This document shows positions 16,967-25,459 of a stretch of DNA of 64,000 nucleotides, piece after piece. Each line of letters starts with the position of its first letter. The first letter of the stretch is position 1. The DNA is from CAIXZV01 sp963697365 (GTDB lineage: Bacteria > Chloroflexota > Limnocylindria > Limnocylindrales > CSP1-4): NCBI GenBank assembly GCA_963697365.1, contig CAVONT010000008.1, positions 193,918 to 257,917 on the forward strand, written 5' to 3'. A program made the position numbers and the translations under genes. Under the pieces are notes generated by a model. That model was not told the origin of the DNA. It searched no databases and saw nothing but the letters and a program-made list of their open reading frames with translations.

Positions 16967-18158
16967 ATGGACGACGCAGGGCTGTTCGCCGCGCTGGTGG
17001 AACGCGGGATGTCCCGGAGGTCGTTCCTCCAGTTCTCGGCGGCGATGGCTGCTGCCCTTGCCCTGCCCGCCACGTACGCGCCGCGGATCGCCGCTGCCGT
17101 CGAAGCTGCCCCGCGCCTGCCCGTGATCTGGTTCCGTGCCCAGACGTGCGGCGGCAACACCGAGGCCGTCCTGCGCACAATCGATCCGTCCGTCTCGCAG
17201 CTCTTCCTCGAGACGGTGTCCGTGGAGTACCACGACTCGCTCCTGGCGGTCGCCGGGGCGGACGCCGGCCAGCGCCTGGCGGAAGCGATGCGGCGCTACC
17301 GGGACGGCTACGTCCTGGTCGTGGAGGGAAGCCTGCCGCGTGGAGAGGGCGGCGGATTCTCGTCTCGTTGACGGCCGCCCGGCCGCGGATGTGCTCCGCG
17401 AGATCGCCGGTGGCGCCATTGCGGTCATCGCCGCCGGATCCTGCGCGGTCGACGGGGGAGTATCGGCCGCCCGCCACAACCTCACCGGCGCCGAGGGGAT
17501 CAGGGGCTACGTCGGAGACGCGAAGTACATCGCGCTGCCCGGCTGCCCGCTCAACGTGGACACGCTGGTATCCGTGATGGTCCACTGGCTCACGTTCCGC
17601 GAGTGGCCTGCCCTGGACCTGCTCAGCCGTCCGTTGTCGGCCTACGGCGGCCTCCTCCACAACCAGTGCGAGCGGCGGCCGCACTTCGAGTTCGGCGAAT
17701 TCGCCCTCTCGTGGGGCGACGAGGGTGCCCAGCGCGGCTGGTGCCTCTACAAGCTCGGCTGCAAGGGTCCCGAGACGATGGCGAACTGTGCGACCGTCCG
17801 GTATGGCGGCGGCGTCAGCTGGCCCGTCCGGGCGGGCGAGGGATGCATCGGCTGCATGACCCCGAACTCCTGGGACGCGATGGGCCCCGCCTACGCGCGC
17901 CTGCCCGCGCCCCTGCCGCCGTTCCCGAATCTCACGGTGGACACGCTCGGCCTGGCCATGGTCGGCGGGGTCGCCGGAGTGGTCGCCGTCCACGCCACGG
18001 GCATGTCGATGCGCTTCAAGCGGCGGGCCCGCATCGCTCGCGCAGAGGCTGAGGCTGCCGCATCGGGGAGCGCGCAGGCAGATGCCCCTGCCGCACATGG
18101 TGACCCCGAATCTGGTGACCGCGGCAGCACGAGCACCTCCCCGGAGCCCGAGGCATGA
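16967..18158 (+). CDS. [NiFe]-hydrogenase small subunit, Tat-exported, Asn in the proximal-cluster motif (frameshifted)
   Basis: About 397 residues, one frameshift near 17360. The Tat signal SRRSFLQF (residues 16-23) is followed by a hydrophobic Ala-rich run. The canonical CTGCxES proximal motif reads C61-G-G-N64-T-E, so Asn replaces the second Cys; the codon AAC at 17156-17158 is clean. The other proximal ligands are in GSCAVDGG and LPGCPLN. Distal ligands lie in LLHNQCERR and WCLYKLGCKGP; medial ligands in ANCATVRY and GCIGCMTPNSWD. A C-terminal membrane helix (LGLAMVGGVAGVVAVHATG) then a basic stretch anchors it, as in HyaA-type enzymes. It passes electrons from the NiFe site to cytochrome b. 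It overlaps the large-subunit start. Confidence 0.92.
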
Positions 18159-19926
18159 CCCGCATCGGCATCGATCCCGTGACCCGGGTCAACGGCCAGC
18201 TCCGCGTCGATGTGGAGGCCGTCGGCGGGTATGTCGGATCGGCGTGGCTGTCGGCGGGCTCCTTCCGGGGTATCGAAGCGGTGCTCGTCGGGCGCGATCC
18301 CCGCGACGCCTGGCTGATGGCACAGCGGGTGTGCGGAACCTGCACCGGCGTCCACGCCCTCGCATCGGTGCGCGCGGTGGAGCAGGGGCTCGGGATCCAG
18401 ATCCCCCCGAACGCCCGGCTGATCCGCAACATCATGGCCGGGTCGATGATGGTCCGTGACCACGTGATGACCTTCTACCAGCGGTCGATCGCGGACTGGA
18501 TGGACGTGAGCGTCGCCGCGACGGCCGACCCGGTGGTGACCTCCCGTCTCGCAGCCAGCCAGAGCCTGTGGACGAACTCGACGTCGACCTGGTTCAAGGA
18601 CGTGCGCGACCGCATCACCGGGCTCCTTGCGAGCCAGCAGCGTTCGCCGTTCGGCGGGGGCTGGGCGGGTCACCCGGCCTACCGGCTCAGCCCGGAGCAG
18701 AGCCTCCTGCTGGCGGCGCACATGCTCGAGGCCCTTGACTGGCAGGCCCAGTTCCTCCGCCTCGAGGCGCTCCTTGGCGGCAAGGACCCGCATCCCCAGA
18801 CCTACCTCGTTGGCGGCATGGCCGTCGCACCGCCGTGGGGCGGGCCGGCTGCCTCCCAGTTGCGCCAGCACCCGCAGGTCCCGGATCGCAACGCGCCGGC
18901 TCCCACTCAGCAAGGAGGGCCTCGACCTGCTCGCGGACCTGGTCCAGACGGCACGAAGGTTCGTCGACGAGGTCCTCGTTCCCGATACGGTGATGCTGGC
19001 AGGCGCATACCCGGAGTACGCGACTGTTGGCGCCGGACCGGGCAACTTCCTGTGCAACGGTGAGTTCCCCGAGGACGACAGCGCGAAGCCCAAGCTGCTC
19101 TTCCCGGCGGGTCGCCTCATGGAGGGCAACCTCGAGGGCTCGCAGCCGGTCAGCCAGGACGACATCGACGAAACGGTCACCCATGCGTGGTACACGTACC
19201 CGGGCGGGGACAGCATCCCGACGAACCCGGCCGAAGGCGTCACGGACCCGTCGTTCACCGCGACGCTGCCCCTGGAGCAGCTCGACGGGTCTGGGAAGTA
19301 CACCTGGAGCAAGGCGCCGCGCTACACCGACCTGCCGATGGAGACGGGCGCCGTTGCACGCGTGCTCGTGGCCGCCGCCAATGGCCAGAGCGCTGTCCGC
19401 ACGTCCCTGGGCCGCCTCATGGACCTCACCGGCCTCGACCGCGAGGGCATGACCGGCGTGCTCGGCCGGATGGTGTCTCGGGCGGTCGAATCGGAGGTTC
19501 TCTGCCGGCAGCTGGATGGCTGGCTCTGGAAGCTGCGCTCGAGTCTCGCGACCGGCGATGTGTCCGTCGCGAACGTGGATCGATGGGACCCGGCGTCCTG
19601 GCCGGAGGAGTTCGCCGGCTGGTCGGCCGGGGAAGGTCCCAAGGGGCTCGGTCAACCACTGGGTGCACGTGAAGCACCGGTACGTGGACGGCTACCAGAT
19701 CGTCGACGGATCCACGTGGAACGCCTCGCCGCGCGACGGGCGCAACGTGGCCGGGCCGCTCGAGGCTGCGCTGGTGGGGGCGCCGGTCGCCGACGCCACG
19801 AGGCCGCTGGAGATCCTCCGTGTCATCCACTCCATGGCCCCCTGCGCCGCCTGCGCAGCCCACGTCCACGACCCACGCGCGGGTGGCGAGCTGACCGTCC
19901 GCGTCGTCCCGGAGGCCGTCCGATGA
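18155..19926 (+). CDS. [NiFe]-hydrogenase large subunit with altered proton-gate and C-terminal motifs (frameshifted)
   Basis: About 590 residues across two frameshifts (near 18895 and 19650). N-terminal Ni-binding RVCGTCTGVHA supplies C60 and C63; the C-terminal motif PCAACAAH supplies the other two Cys. Two near-invariant positions differ. The RIEGH motif reads R11-V-N13-G-Q15, losing the Glu known as the proton gate in standard enzymes (E25 in D. fructosovorans, E28 in E. coli Hyd-1). The DPCxxCxxH motif has Ala for Asp (GCC at 19837-19839; D574 in Hyd-1). STWNASPRD keeps the canopy Pro-Arg. About 20 residues follow the His and would be cleaved on maturation. It oxidises H2 outside the membrane. 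The stop overlaps the cytochrome b start (ATGA). Confidence 0.92.
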
Positions 19927-20750
19927 CCGTCGCCCAGGAGACAATGCCCGGGGCTGCTCCCGGCCCGGTCTCCGCGCCTGCTCCGGCACCTGTCGCGGCC
20001 CCGTCCGAGGACCACGCCGCAGGCCACCCTGCGGATGCCCATCACATCGCCGATCCCGATCGTCGGGTCCGCCTCTACATCTGGCAGGTCCCGGTCCGGA
20101 TCACGCACTGGGTGACCGCCGGCTCCATCGTGATCCTGTCGCTGACCGGCGGCTACATCGCCGATCCGTTCATCATCCCGCCCGGCGGCTCGGTCATGAG
20201 CACGGTCCGGCTGATCCACATCGTGACCGCACTCGTGTTCCTGGTGTCGGGACTGGTGCGCACGTGGAGCCTCATCTTCGGCAACCGGTTCGCACGCTGG
20301 TCCGCGTTCATCCCGACCAGCCGGTACCAGGCCACCGAACTCTTCCGCCAGGGCGGCTTCTACGGCTTCGTCCGCAGCGAGATCCCCGAGGTCCTGGGCC
20401 ACAACCAGCTCGCCGCGACGGCGTACCTGGTGCTCTTCGCACTGCTGCTGATCGAGACCGTGACGGGCTTCGCGCTCGACGGCCTCATGGGCGCGGAGCC
20501 GGGGGCGTCCCTCTTCGGCTGGCTCCGAGACGCCGTCGGTGCCCAGACCCTGCGCCTGATCCACCACCTCGCGATGTGGGCGATCCTCGCGATCGCGCTG
20601 TTCCACGTCTACAGCTGCGTGCTGGTGGACCACATCGAGAAGAACGGCCTGGTGTCCAGCATCATCAACGGCTACAAGTTCCCGACCCGCCACCAGGTCG
20701 TGGCCTCCCGGGATGGCGGACCCGAGCTGCTCGATCGGACGGAGCCATGA
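19923..20750 (+). CDS. hydrogenase cytochrome b subunit (HyaC/HupC-like)
   Basis: 275 residues. A ~48-residue Ala/Pro/His-rich cytoplasmic extension precedes four membrane segments of the Ni/Fe-hydrogenase b-type cytochrome family. Likely heme ligands are H62 (RITHWV), H99 (RLIHIV), H214/H215 (LIHHLAMW) and H228 (ALFHVYSC). It anchors the small subunit and moves electrons from H2 into quinone. It overlaps both neighbours by 4 nt, showing strong translational coupling. The extension is longer than in E. coli HyaC. Confidence 0.92.
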   Translation: MTVAQETMPGAAPGPVSAPAPAPVAAPSEDHAAGHPADAHHIADPDRRVRLYIWQVPVRITHWVTAGSIVILSLTGGYIADPFIIPPGGSVMSTVRLIHIVTALVFLVSGLVRTWSLIFGNRFARWSAFIPTSRYQATELFRQGGFYGFVRSEIPEVLGHNQLAATAYLVLFALLLIETVTGFALDGLMGAEPGASLFGWLRDAVGAQTLRLIHHLAMWAILAIALFHVYSCVLVDHIEKNGLVSSIINGYKFPTRHQVVASRDGGPELLDRTEP

Positions 20751-21295
20751 GCGAGGCCCTTCGCCCACTCGTGGTGATCGGTGTGGGCAATGTCATGCTC
20801 GGCGATGACGGGATCGGCGTGCGCGTGGTCGAGGGCCTGCGTCACCTGGCCGGGCGCGATCCCTCCGCTCTGCCCCAGGCGACGCGCCTGGTCGATGGCG
20901 GCTCGATGCTGGATGAACTCCCCAGCACGGTGCGCGATGCACGGGGTCTCGTGCTCGTGGACGCCGTCCACCTCGGCGGGCCGGAGGGGTCGGTGTCCGT
21001 CCATGACGGTGGGGCCATCGCGCCCACCGACGCCAACCGCGGGCTGGCGCCCGACTCCGTGGCCGAGTTCCTCGCGGTGGCACGGCTCATGGGCTGGCTG
21101 CCGGAGCAGGTCGCGCTCGTCGGCATCGAGGTCGAGCGCACCGAATTCGGGACCGATCTCTCGCCGGCGATCCGTGCCGCGATCCCCCGGGCGATCGAGT
21201 CCGTGCGCGCGGAACTGGACTTGATGGACGAGCCGTTCGCGACCCACCGGCTGGCGGTCGCCGCACCCATGCACCCGGGAGGGGCTCAGGCATGA
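20747..21295 (+). CDS. hydrogenase maturation endopeptidase (HyaD/HybD family), divergent metal site
   Basis: 182 residues. The family opening GVGNVMLGDDGIGVRVVEGL is clear and LVDAVHLGG holds D72. In HybD the nickel-sensing ligands are Glu16, Asp62 and His93. Here the first is Asp21 (GDDG instead of DEG), D72 matches Asp62, and the region where the His should lie (TDANRGL, residues 94-100) has none. It is expected to cut the large subunit after the C-terminal His once nickel is in place. The divergence parallels that of its substrate's APCxxCxxH end. It overlaps the genes on both sides by 4 nt. Confidence 0.9.
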   Translation: MSEALRPLVVIGVGNVMLGDDGIGVRVVEGLRHLAGRDPSALPQATRLVDGGSMLDELPSTVRDARGLVLVDAVHLGGPEGSVSVHDGGAIAPTDANRGLAPDSVAEFLAVARLMGWLPEQVALVGIEVERTEFGTDLSPAIRAAIPRAIESVRAELDLMDEPFATHRLAVAAPMHPGGAQA

Positions 21296-22035
21296 CTCGA
21301 CGCTCGAGGCTCGACCGCCCCCTGCGGTTGCTGATCGCGCTCAACCTGGTCGTCGTGGGCCTGCTCGCACTGATGATGGTGCTCGACTGGCTCCACGTCA
21401 TCCCGGCACGTGGCACCGCCGCTGAGTCACTGGCCCCATCGGCCACGGCCACACCCGAGACGATGCAGATGGGCCTGGCGCACATCCCGACCTCCAACAG
21501 CTGCCTCCTGTGCCACGAGAAGGGCGGTGCGGCAGACCTCAAGCCGATCCCGGCGATCGGCCACCAGATCGAGGGCTGGACGGCCTGCCTCACCTGCCAC
21601 GACGACCGGGACCTCGGCCGCAAGGCGCCGGGCCATTCCGGCATCGCCGAGATGGAGTGCCTCAACTGCCACAAGGAGGCTGCTGACGGACCGCCCATCA
21701 CCCAGGCCCACGCGGACCTGCACGAGCCCTGTCTCGAGTGTCACGGCTCCGTGGCGCATCTCCCGTCGAGCATGGTCGGCCGGGACCAGGACGAGTGCTG
21801 GCTGTGCCACAAGCCGAACCCGGCGCCACCGCCGACGAAGCCGCACCCCGACCCGCAGAACCTGACGTGCCGAGCCTGCCACCAGTCGAGCCAGGCGGGC
21901 GCCCTCCCGATCGATCACGCGCTGCGCGAGGAGGAGACCTGCACGCTCTGCCACGTGATCGACGCAGTTCCGGTGCCATCAGGCCCGGTGGCCACGCAGC
22001 CCGCCGGCGAGGCGGAGCCAAGCGCGGCACCGTAA
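21292..22035 (+). CDS. membrane-anchored heptaheme cytochrome c
   Basis: 247 residues. One N-terminal membrane helix (about residues 12-37) leaves the rest outside. Seven CxxCH heme sites occur at C71, C99, C123, C147, C169, C193 and C217, spaced 22-28 residues apart, with extra His (e.g. GHQIEGW, GHSGI, QAHADLHE) available as distal ligands. The pattern resembles NapC/NirT- or doubled-CXXCH (cytochrome c7/NrfH-like) proteins without matching one. It is the last gene of the hydrogenase operon, overlapping the protease gene by 4 nt. It is likely an electron acceptor or relay for the hydrogenase, which is unusual for a cytochrome b-linked enzyme. Confidence 0.88.
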   Translation: MTRRSRLDRPLRLLIALNLVVVGLLALMMVLDWLHVIPARGTAAESLAPSATATPETMQMGLAHIPTSNSCLLCHEKGGAADLKPIPAIGHQIEGWTACLTCHDDRDLGRKAPGHSGIAEMECLNCHKEAADGPPITQAHADLHEPCLECHGSVAHLPSSMVGRDQDECWLCHKPNPAPPPTKPHPDPQNLTCRACHQSSQAGALPIDHALREEETCTLCHVIDAVPVPSGPVATQPAGEAEPSAAP

Positions 22036-22076
22036 CGCAACGTCCGGACCGGTCCGTCATGCGCGATGATGGCGGC

Positions 22077-22532
22077 ATGCCGACCATCCTGAACGTCACA
22101 TGGGAAGAGCTGGACGCCCTGGTGGGCCGCCTGGCGGAGCATTGCGGGCGCGATCACGATGTCCTGGTCGCCATCACCCGCGGCGGACTGGTGCCGGCAG
22201 GCATGCTCGCGTATCGCCTGGACCTGCGCGAGATCCTGGTCGCAGGCGCCGTGTTCTACCTGCCCGAAGGGGGAACGCACGATTCGCCCGTCATCGGCCA
22301 CTTCCCCGAAGCGGCGCTGCTGGAGGGACGGCGGGTGCTGGTCGTCGACGAGGTCTGGGAGACCGGCGAGACCATGACCGAGGTGATGGCACGGGTGCGC
22401 GCCGCCGGAGGTACGCCGGTGTCGGCCGTCATCCACTACAAGCCCGGCCGCTCGCGCGTGGACGGGGCTCCGGACTTCTACGCCGACACCGTGCACGACT
22501 GGGTCACCTACCCGTACAAGGCGGGCGGCTGA
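22077..22532 (+). CDS. type I phosphoribosyltransferase (xanthine/hypoxanthine PRT-like)
   Basis: 151 residues. The PRPP loop is VLVVDEVWETGETM (consensus VxxxDDxxxTGxT), preceded by LVAITRGGLVPAGMLAYRL, the PPi loop of xanthine-guanine or hypoxanthine PRTs. It probably salvages a purine base to the nucleotide; the exact base is unclear. It has the hydrogenase operon's direction with a 41-bp gap and a GATGAT hexamer 6 nt before the ATG, so it is probably transcribed separately. It is not obviously related to hydrogen metabolism. Confidence 0.85.
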   Translation: MPTILNVTWEELDALVGRLAEHCGRDHDVLVAITRGGLVPAGMLAYRLDLREILVAGAVFYLPEGGTHDSPVIGHFPEAALLEGRRVLVVDEVWETGETMTEVMARVRAAGGTPVSAVIHYKPGRSRVDGAPDFYADTVHDWVTYPYKAGG

Positions 22533-22534
22533 AA

Positions 22535-22551
22535 TCTCAGGGACCTCTCAG
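22535..22551 (+). promoter_or_regulatory. TCTCAG-N5-TCTCAG direct repeat upstream of the YceI gene
   Basis: TCTCAG at 22535-22540 and 22546-22551 have an 11-bp period, one helical turn, as bound by OmpR-family dimers. The same arrangement occurs at 24611-24627 before the two-component genes. The spacing and sequence resemble the MprA box of mycobacteria. Confidence 0.6.
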
Positions 22552-22633
22552 AGACGTACGGTTGACTGAGCAACGATCGTCCGCGGAGCGTGCCGCCGGC
22601 GTCGTCCCAGGCCAGCAGTAGGGGAGTCCCCAG

Positions 22634-23420
22634 GTGACCACCCAGCGTCCCGCATCCAACCGGAAGCCCGTCATCGCCGTTGTGGCGATCGTCGCCATCG
22701 TGCTCGTGGCCGCGGGCGGGCTCTGGTACCTGTTCCTGCGACCCTCCGGTCCGGCGCCGGTCTCGCTTGCCACGCCGCCCCCGGCTGCGACGAGCGCCCC
22801 GGCTTCGACTGATACCCCTGCTGCCACAACGCGCGGGTGGAGGCGCGCCCTCGACGGAGGGCCTTGACGGCTCGTGGAACGTCGACCCATCGGTCGGATC
22901 GATCGAGGACTTCTCGAGTTCGTTCGTCGGCTACCGGGTCAAGGAGACCCTCGCGAGCATCGGGGCGACGGAGGCCGTTGGCAGGACGCCCGATGTCACC
23001 GGCAGCATCACGCTCGCTGGGAGCACCATCACGGCCGCGGAGTTCACCGCGGACCTGACCACCCTCAAGAGCGACAACGACCGGCGAGACGGCCAGCTGG
23101 AGCGCCAGGCGCTGGAGACAGGGCAGTTCCCGACCGCGACCTTCACCCTGACCGAGCCGATCGATCTCGGCGCCGTGCCGGCGGACGGAGCGACCCTCGA
23201 GGCCACGGCCACCGGCGATCTGACGCTCCACGGCGTCACCAAGTCGGTCGAGATCCCGCTCCAGGCCCGCCTCGCCGGCGACGTGATCACCGTCGCAGGC
23301 TCGCTGCCGATCGTGTTCGCCGACTTCGGGATCGCCAAGCCCGAGTCGATGATGGTGCTCTCGGTCGAGGACCAGGGGACCATGGAGATCCAGCTGCAGC
23401 TGACCCGCGGCCAGGGCTGA
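22634..23420 (+). CDS. membrane-anchored YceI-family lipid-binding protein (frameshifted)
   Basis: About 262 residues after joining one frameshift near 22830-22865. The GTG start is 7 nt after GGGGAG. A single membrane helix (VIAVVAIVAIVLVAAGGLWYLF) is followed by a Pro/Ala/Thr linker. A YceI beta-barrel begins GSWNVDPSVGSIEDFSSSFVGYRVKETL and includes FTADLTTLKSDNDRRDGQLERQALE and LTLHGVTKSVEIPL. YceI proteins bind long isoprenoid or lipid chains and are often stress-induced. It is followed by the HtrA-like protease and an MprAB-like system, and carries the TCTCAG repeat in its promoter region, so envelope-stress control is likely. Confidence 0.88.
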
Positions 23421-23568
23421 TCTCTCTGCAGGCGCAGGATCGTGATGAGCCCCCGCCGGAGGCGAGCCGACGTCCGGTCGATGCCCGAGCGGCAGGACTC
23501 CCGGCGCATCCGGCCGACATGGGGCACTCTTGCACCCCGCAGCATCACGCCCTGGCTGGAGTCGCCGC

Positions 23569-24578
23569 ATGACCTCCCCCGCCGACCCGCTCGCCGGGCC
23601 GCCCGCCGCACCGCCGCCCGCCGCTCTGCCGGCCGATGCAGGCGACGCCCTGCCGGCGGATACCGGCGACGCTGTGCCGGCGGATGGGGGCGACGCCCCG
23701 ATTGCAGTGGATTCGGGCGAAGGCCCGACTGCAGCGGCTCCTCCCACATCCCAGCCGAGCCGGGCATCGCGGGGGCTCGGCACGGTGCTGCTGGCCGCGG
23801 TCCTCTCGGCGGTCCTGGCCTCGGCCGGCACCGCATTCGCCGTCAGCCGGCTCGTCCCCAGTTCGTCGGCCGCGCCGAGGGCCCTGCCCACGGCAGCAGC
23901 CGCGGCGACCGGGACGACGGTGCAGGCGGTTGACCTGACCGACGTGGTGGCGGATGCCCGCGCGACGGTCGTCACCATCACCGCCGACGGCGCGAGCACC
24001 GGGGGCTTCCTGCCCTTCGGCCACCCGACGCAGGGCATCGGCTCCGGGATCATCCTCACCTCCGACGGCTACATCCTGACCAATCGCCACGTGATCGAGG
24101 GCAGCGCAGACGCTGACGGTCGCCCTGCACGACGGGCGAGCTGTACAGCGCCCGGCTGGTCGCACGCCTCCGATGTCAACGACCTCGCCCTGATCAAGGT
24201 GTCGACGCGACGGGCCTGGCCGCGGCGACGATCGGCGACTCCGCCGCGCTGCGAGGTCGGCCAGACCGCGATCGCCATCGGCAGCCCGCTGGGCACGTAC
24301 ACGGAGACCGTCACCCGGGGGATCGTGTCCGGGCTCGGGCGCGAGGTCACCGTCGACCGACGAGCTGACGGGCGCGACCGACGACGCTGCGCGACCTGCA
24401 TCCAGACCGACGCGGCGATCAACCCGGGCAACAGCGGCGGGCCGCTGCTCGATGCGACCGGGCGCGGTGATCGGCATCAACACCGCCGTCTCGACCGTCG
24501 CCCAGGGCCTCGGGTTTCGCGATCCCGATCGACGATGCCGTCGAGCTCGTCGACGAGGCGCGCGACCAGGGAGCGTGA
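23569..24578 (+). CDS. HtrA-like membrane serine protease without PDZ domain (several frameshifts)
   Basis: About 336 residues. A long Ala/Pro/Asp-rich cytoplasmic N terminus (~65) precedes one membrane helix (GTVLLAAVLSAVLASAGTAFAV) and a trypsin-like domain. Catalytic His is in ILTNRHVIEG, Asp in NDLALIKV and Ser in INPGNSGGPLLD; IAIGSPLG and GIVSGLGR fit HtrA. Frameshifts near 24110, 24160, 24205, 24360, 24465 and 24515 must be bridged to end at GFAIPIDDAVELVDEARDQGA, stop 24578. It ends right after the protease domain, so the PDZ domain of DegP/PepD is missing. Placement before an MprAB-like pair parallels mycobacterial pepD. Confidence 0.85.
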
Positions 24579-24610
24579 CGCCGACGGGCAGCGCCTCTCT
24601 GCGAGCGCGA

Positions 24611-24627
24611 TCTCAGCGCCTTCTCAG
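24611..24627 (+). promoter_or_regulatory. TCTCAG-N5-TCTCAG direct repeat upstream of the two-component genes
   Basis: TCTCAG at 24611-24616 and 24622-24627, 11-bp period, identical in sequence and spacing to the site at 22535-22551. It lies ~150 bp before the response regulator, suggesting autoregulation. Confidence 0.6.
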
Positions 24628-24775
24628 TCCGCCGACCGATGATGCTCTGGAGCGCGGCGACGGCCCGCCGCAGCCCGTGACCGCCACCGTCGGGACCGAC
24701 GGCTCGCACGACGTACCATCAGGCCGTGAGCGTCGACGGTCATCCCCTGAGCCCACCCGCCGAGGGACGCACGCG

Positions 24776-25459
24776 ATGCACCTGCTCCTGGTCGAGGACG
24801 ACGAACGACTCGCCCGCGCCCTGACGCGCCTCCTGGAGGAGGACCGCCACGTCGTGGAGCATGCGCCCGACGGTCGAGACCGGCCTCGAGTTGGCCCAGG
24901 CCGTGACGGGCCTGGACGCCGTCATCCTCGACATCGGGCTGCCCGACATCTCGGGCCTCGACGTCGCGCGCCGGATCCGCGCGGCGGGCATCGAGATCAG
25001 CATCCTCATGCTGACCGCGCGCGACACCGTGAACGACCGGGTGACCGGCCTCGACGCCGGGCGCCGACGACTACGTCGTCAAGCCGTTCGCCTACGCGGA
25101 GGTCGCAGCTCGCCTGCGTGCCCTCGGCGCGGCGCGCGGAGCGGGACCGCGCCGGCCGGCGCCGCGCCTCTCGGCCGGGCCGATCGTGCTCGACGAGACC
25201 GCCCGCCGCGTGCTGGTCGACGGCAGGCGCCGTCGAGCTCTCAGCCCGCGCGAGTTCTCCCTCCTCGAGTGCGCTGCTGCGCCACGCCGGCCAGGTGCTC
25301 ACCCGCGACCAGCTGCTTGACCATGCCTGGCCGTTCAGCGTCGCCGTCACCCCCAACGCGGTCGATGCCTACGTCCACTACCTGCGGACCAAGCTCGGCG
25401 ACGCCGGATCGCGGATCGAGACCGTGCGCGGCGTCGGCTACCGTCTGGCCGATGGCTGA
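24776..25459 (+). CDS. MprA-like OmpR-family response regulator (several frameshifts)
   Basis: About 225 residues. It reads MHLLLVEDDERLARALTRLLEEDRHVVEHA, shifts near 24870 into TGLELAQAVTGLDAVILDIGLPDISGLDVARRIR (phospho-acceptor Asp), and near 25060 into ADDYVVKPFAYAEVAARLRAL. After further shifts near 25150-25270 it ends HAGQVLTRDQLLDHAWPF, then VDAYVHYLRTKLGD and VRGVGYRL. These are receiver plus winged-helix domains in standard order. An upstream GTG at 24727 with TACCAT before it is an alternative start if another indel is present. It overlaps the kinase gene by 8 nt. Family tally and the matching promoter repeats suggest envelope-stress control. Confidence 0.88.
   Translation: MHLLLVEDDERLARALTRLLEEDRHVVEHAPDGRDRPRVGPGRDGPGRRHPRHRAARHLGPRRRAPDPRGGHRDQHPHADRARHRERPGDRPRRRAPTTTSSSRSPTRRSQLACVPSARRAERDRAGRRRASRPGRSCSTRPPAACWSTAGAVELSARASSPSSSALLRHAGQVLTRDQLLDHAWPFSVAVTPNAVDAYVHYLRTKLGDAGSRIETVRGVGYRLADG

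Noticed and set aside
14478..18098. 1206-residue minus-strand open frame
   Set aside because: It is antisense to the KimA transporter and the hydrogenase small subunit and has the same low-information composition.
23569..24578. htrA-like gene as a true pseudogene
   Set aside because: All catalytic residues and both termini are recoverable by single-base shifts in G/C runs, the same error type as in essential genes nearby.
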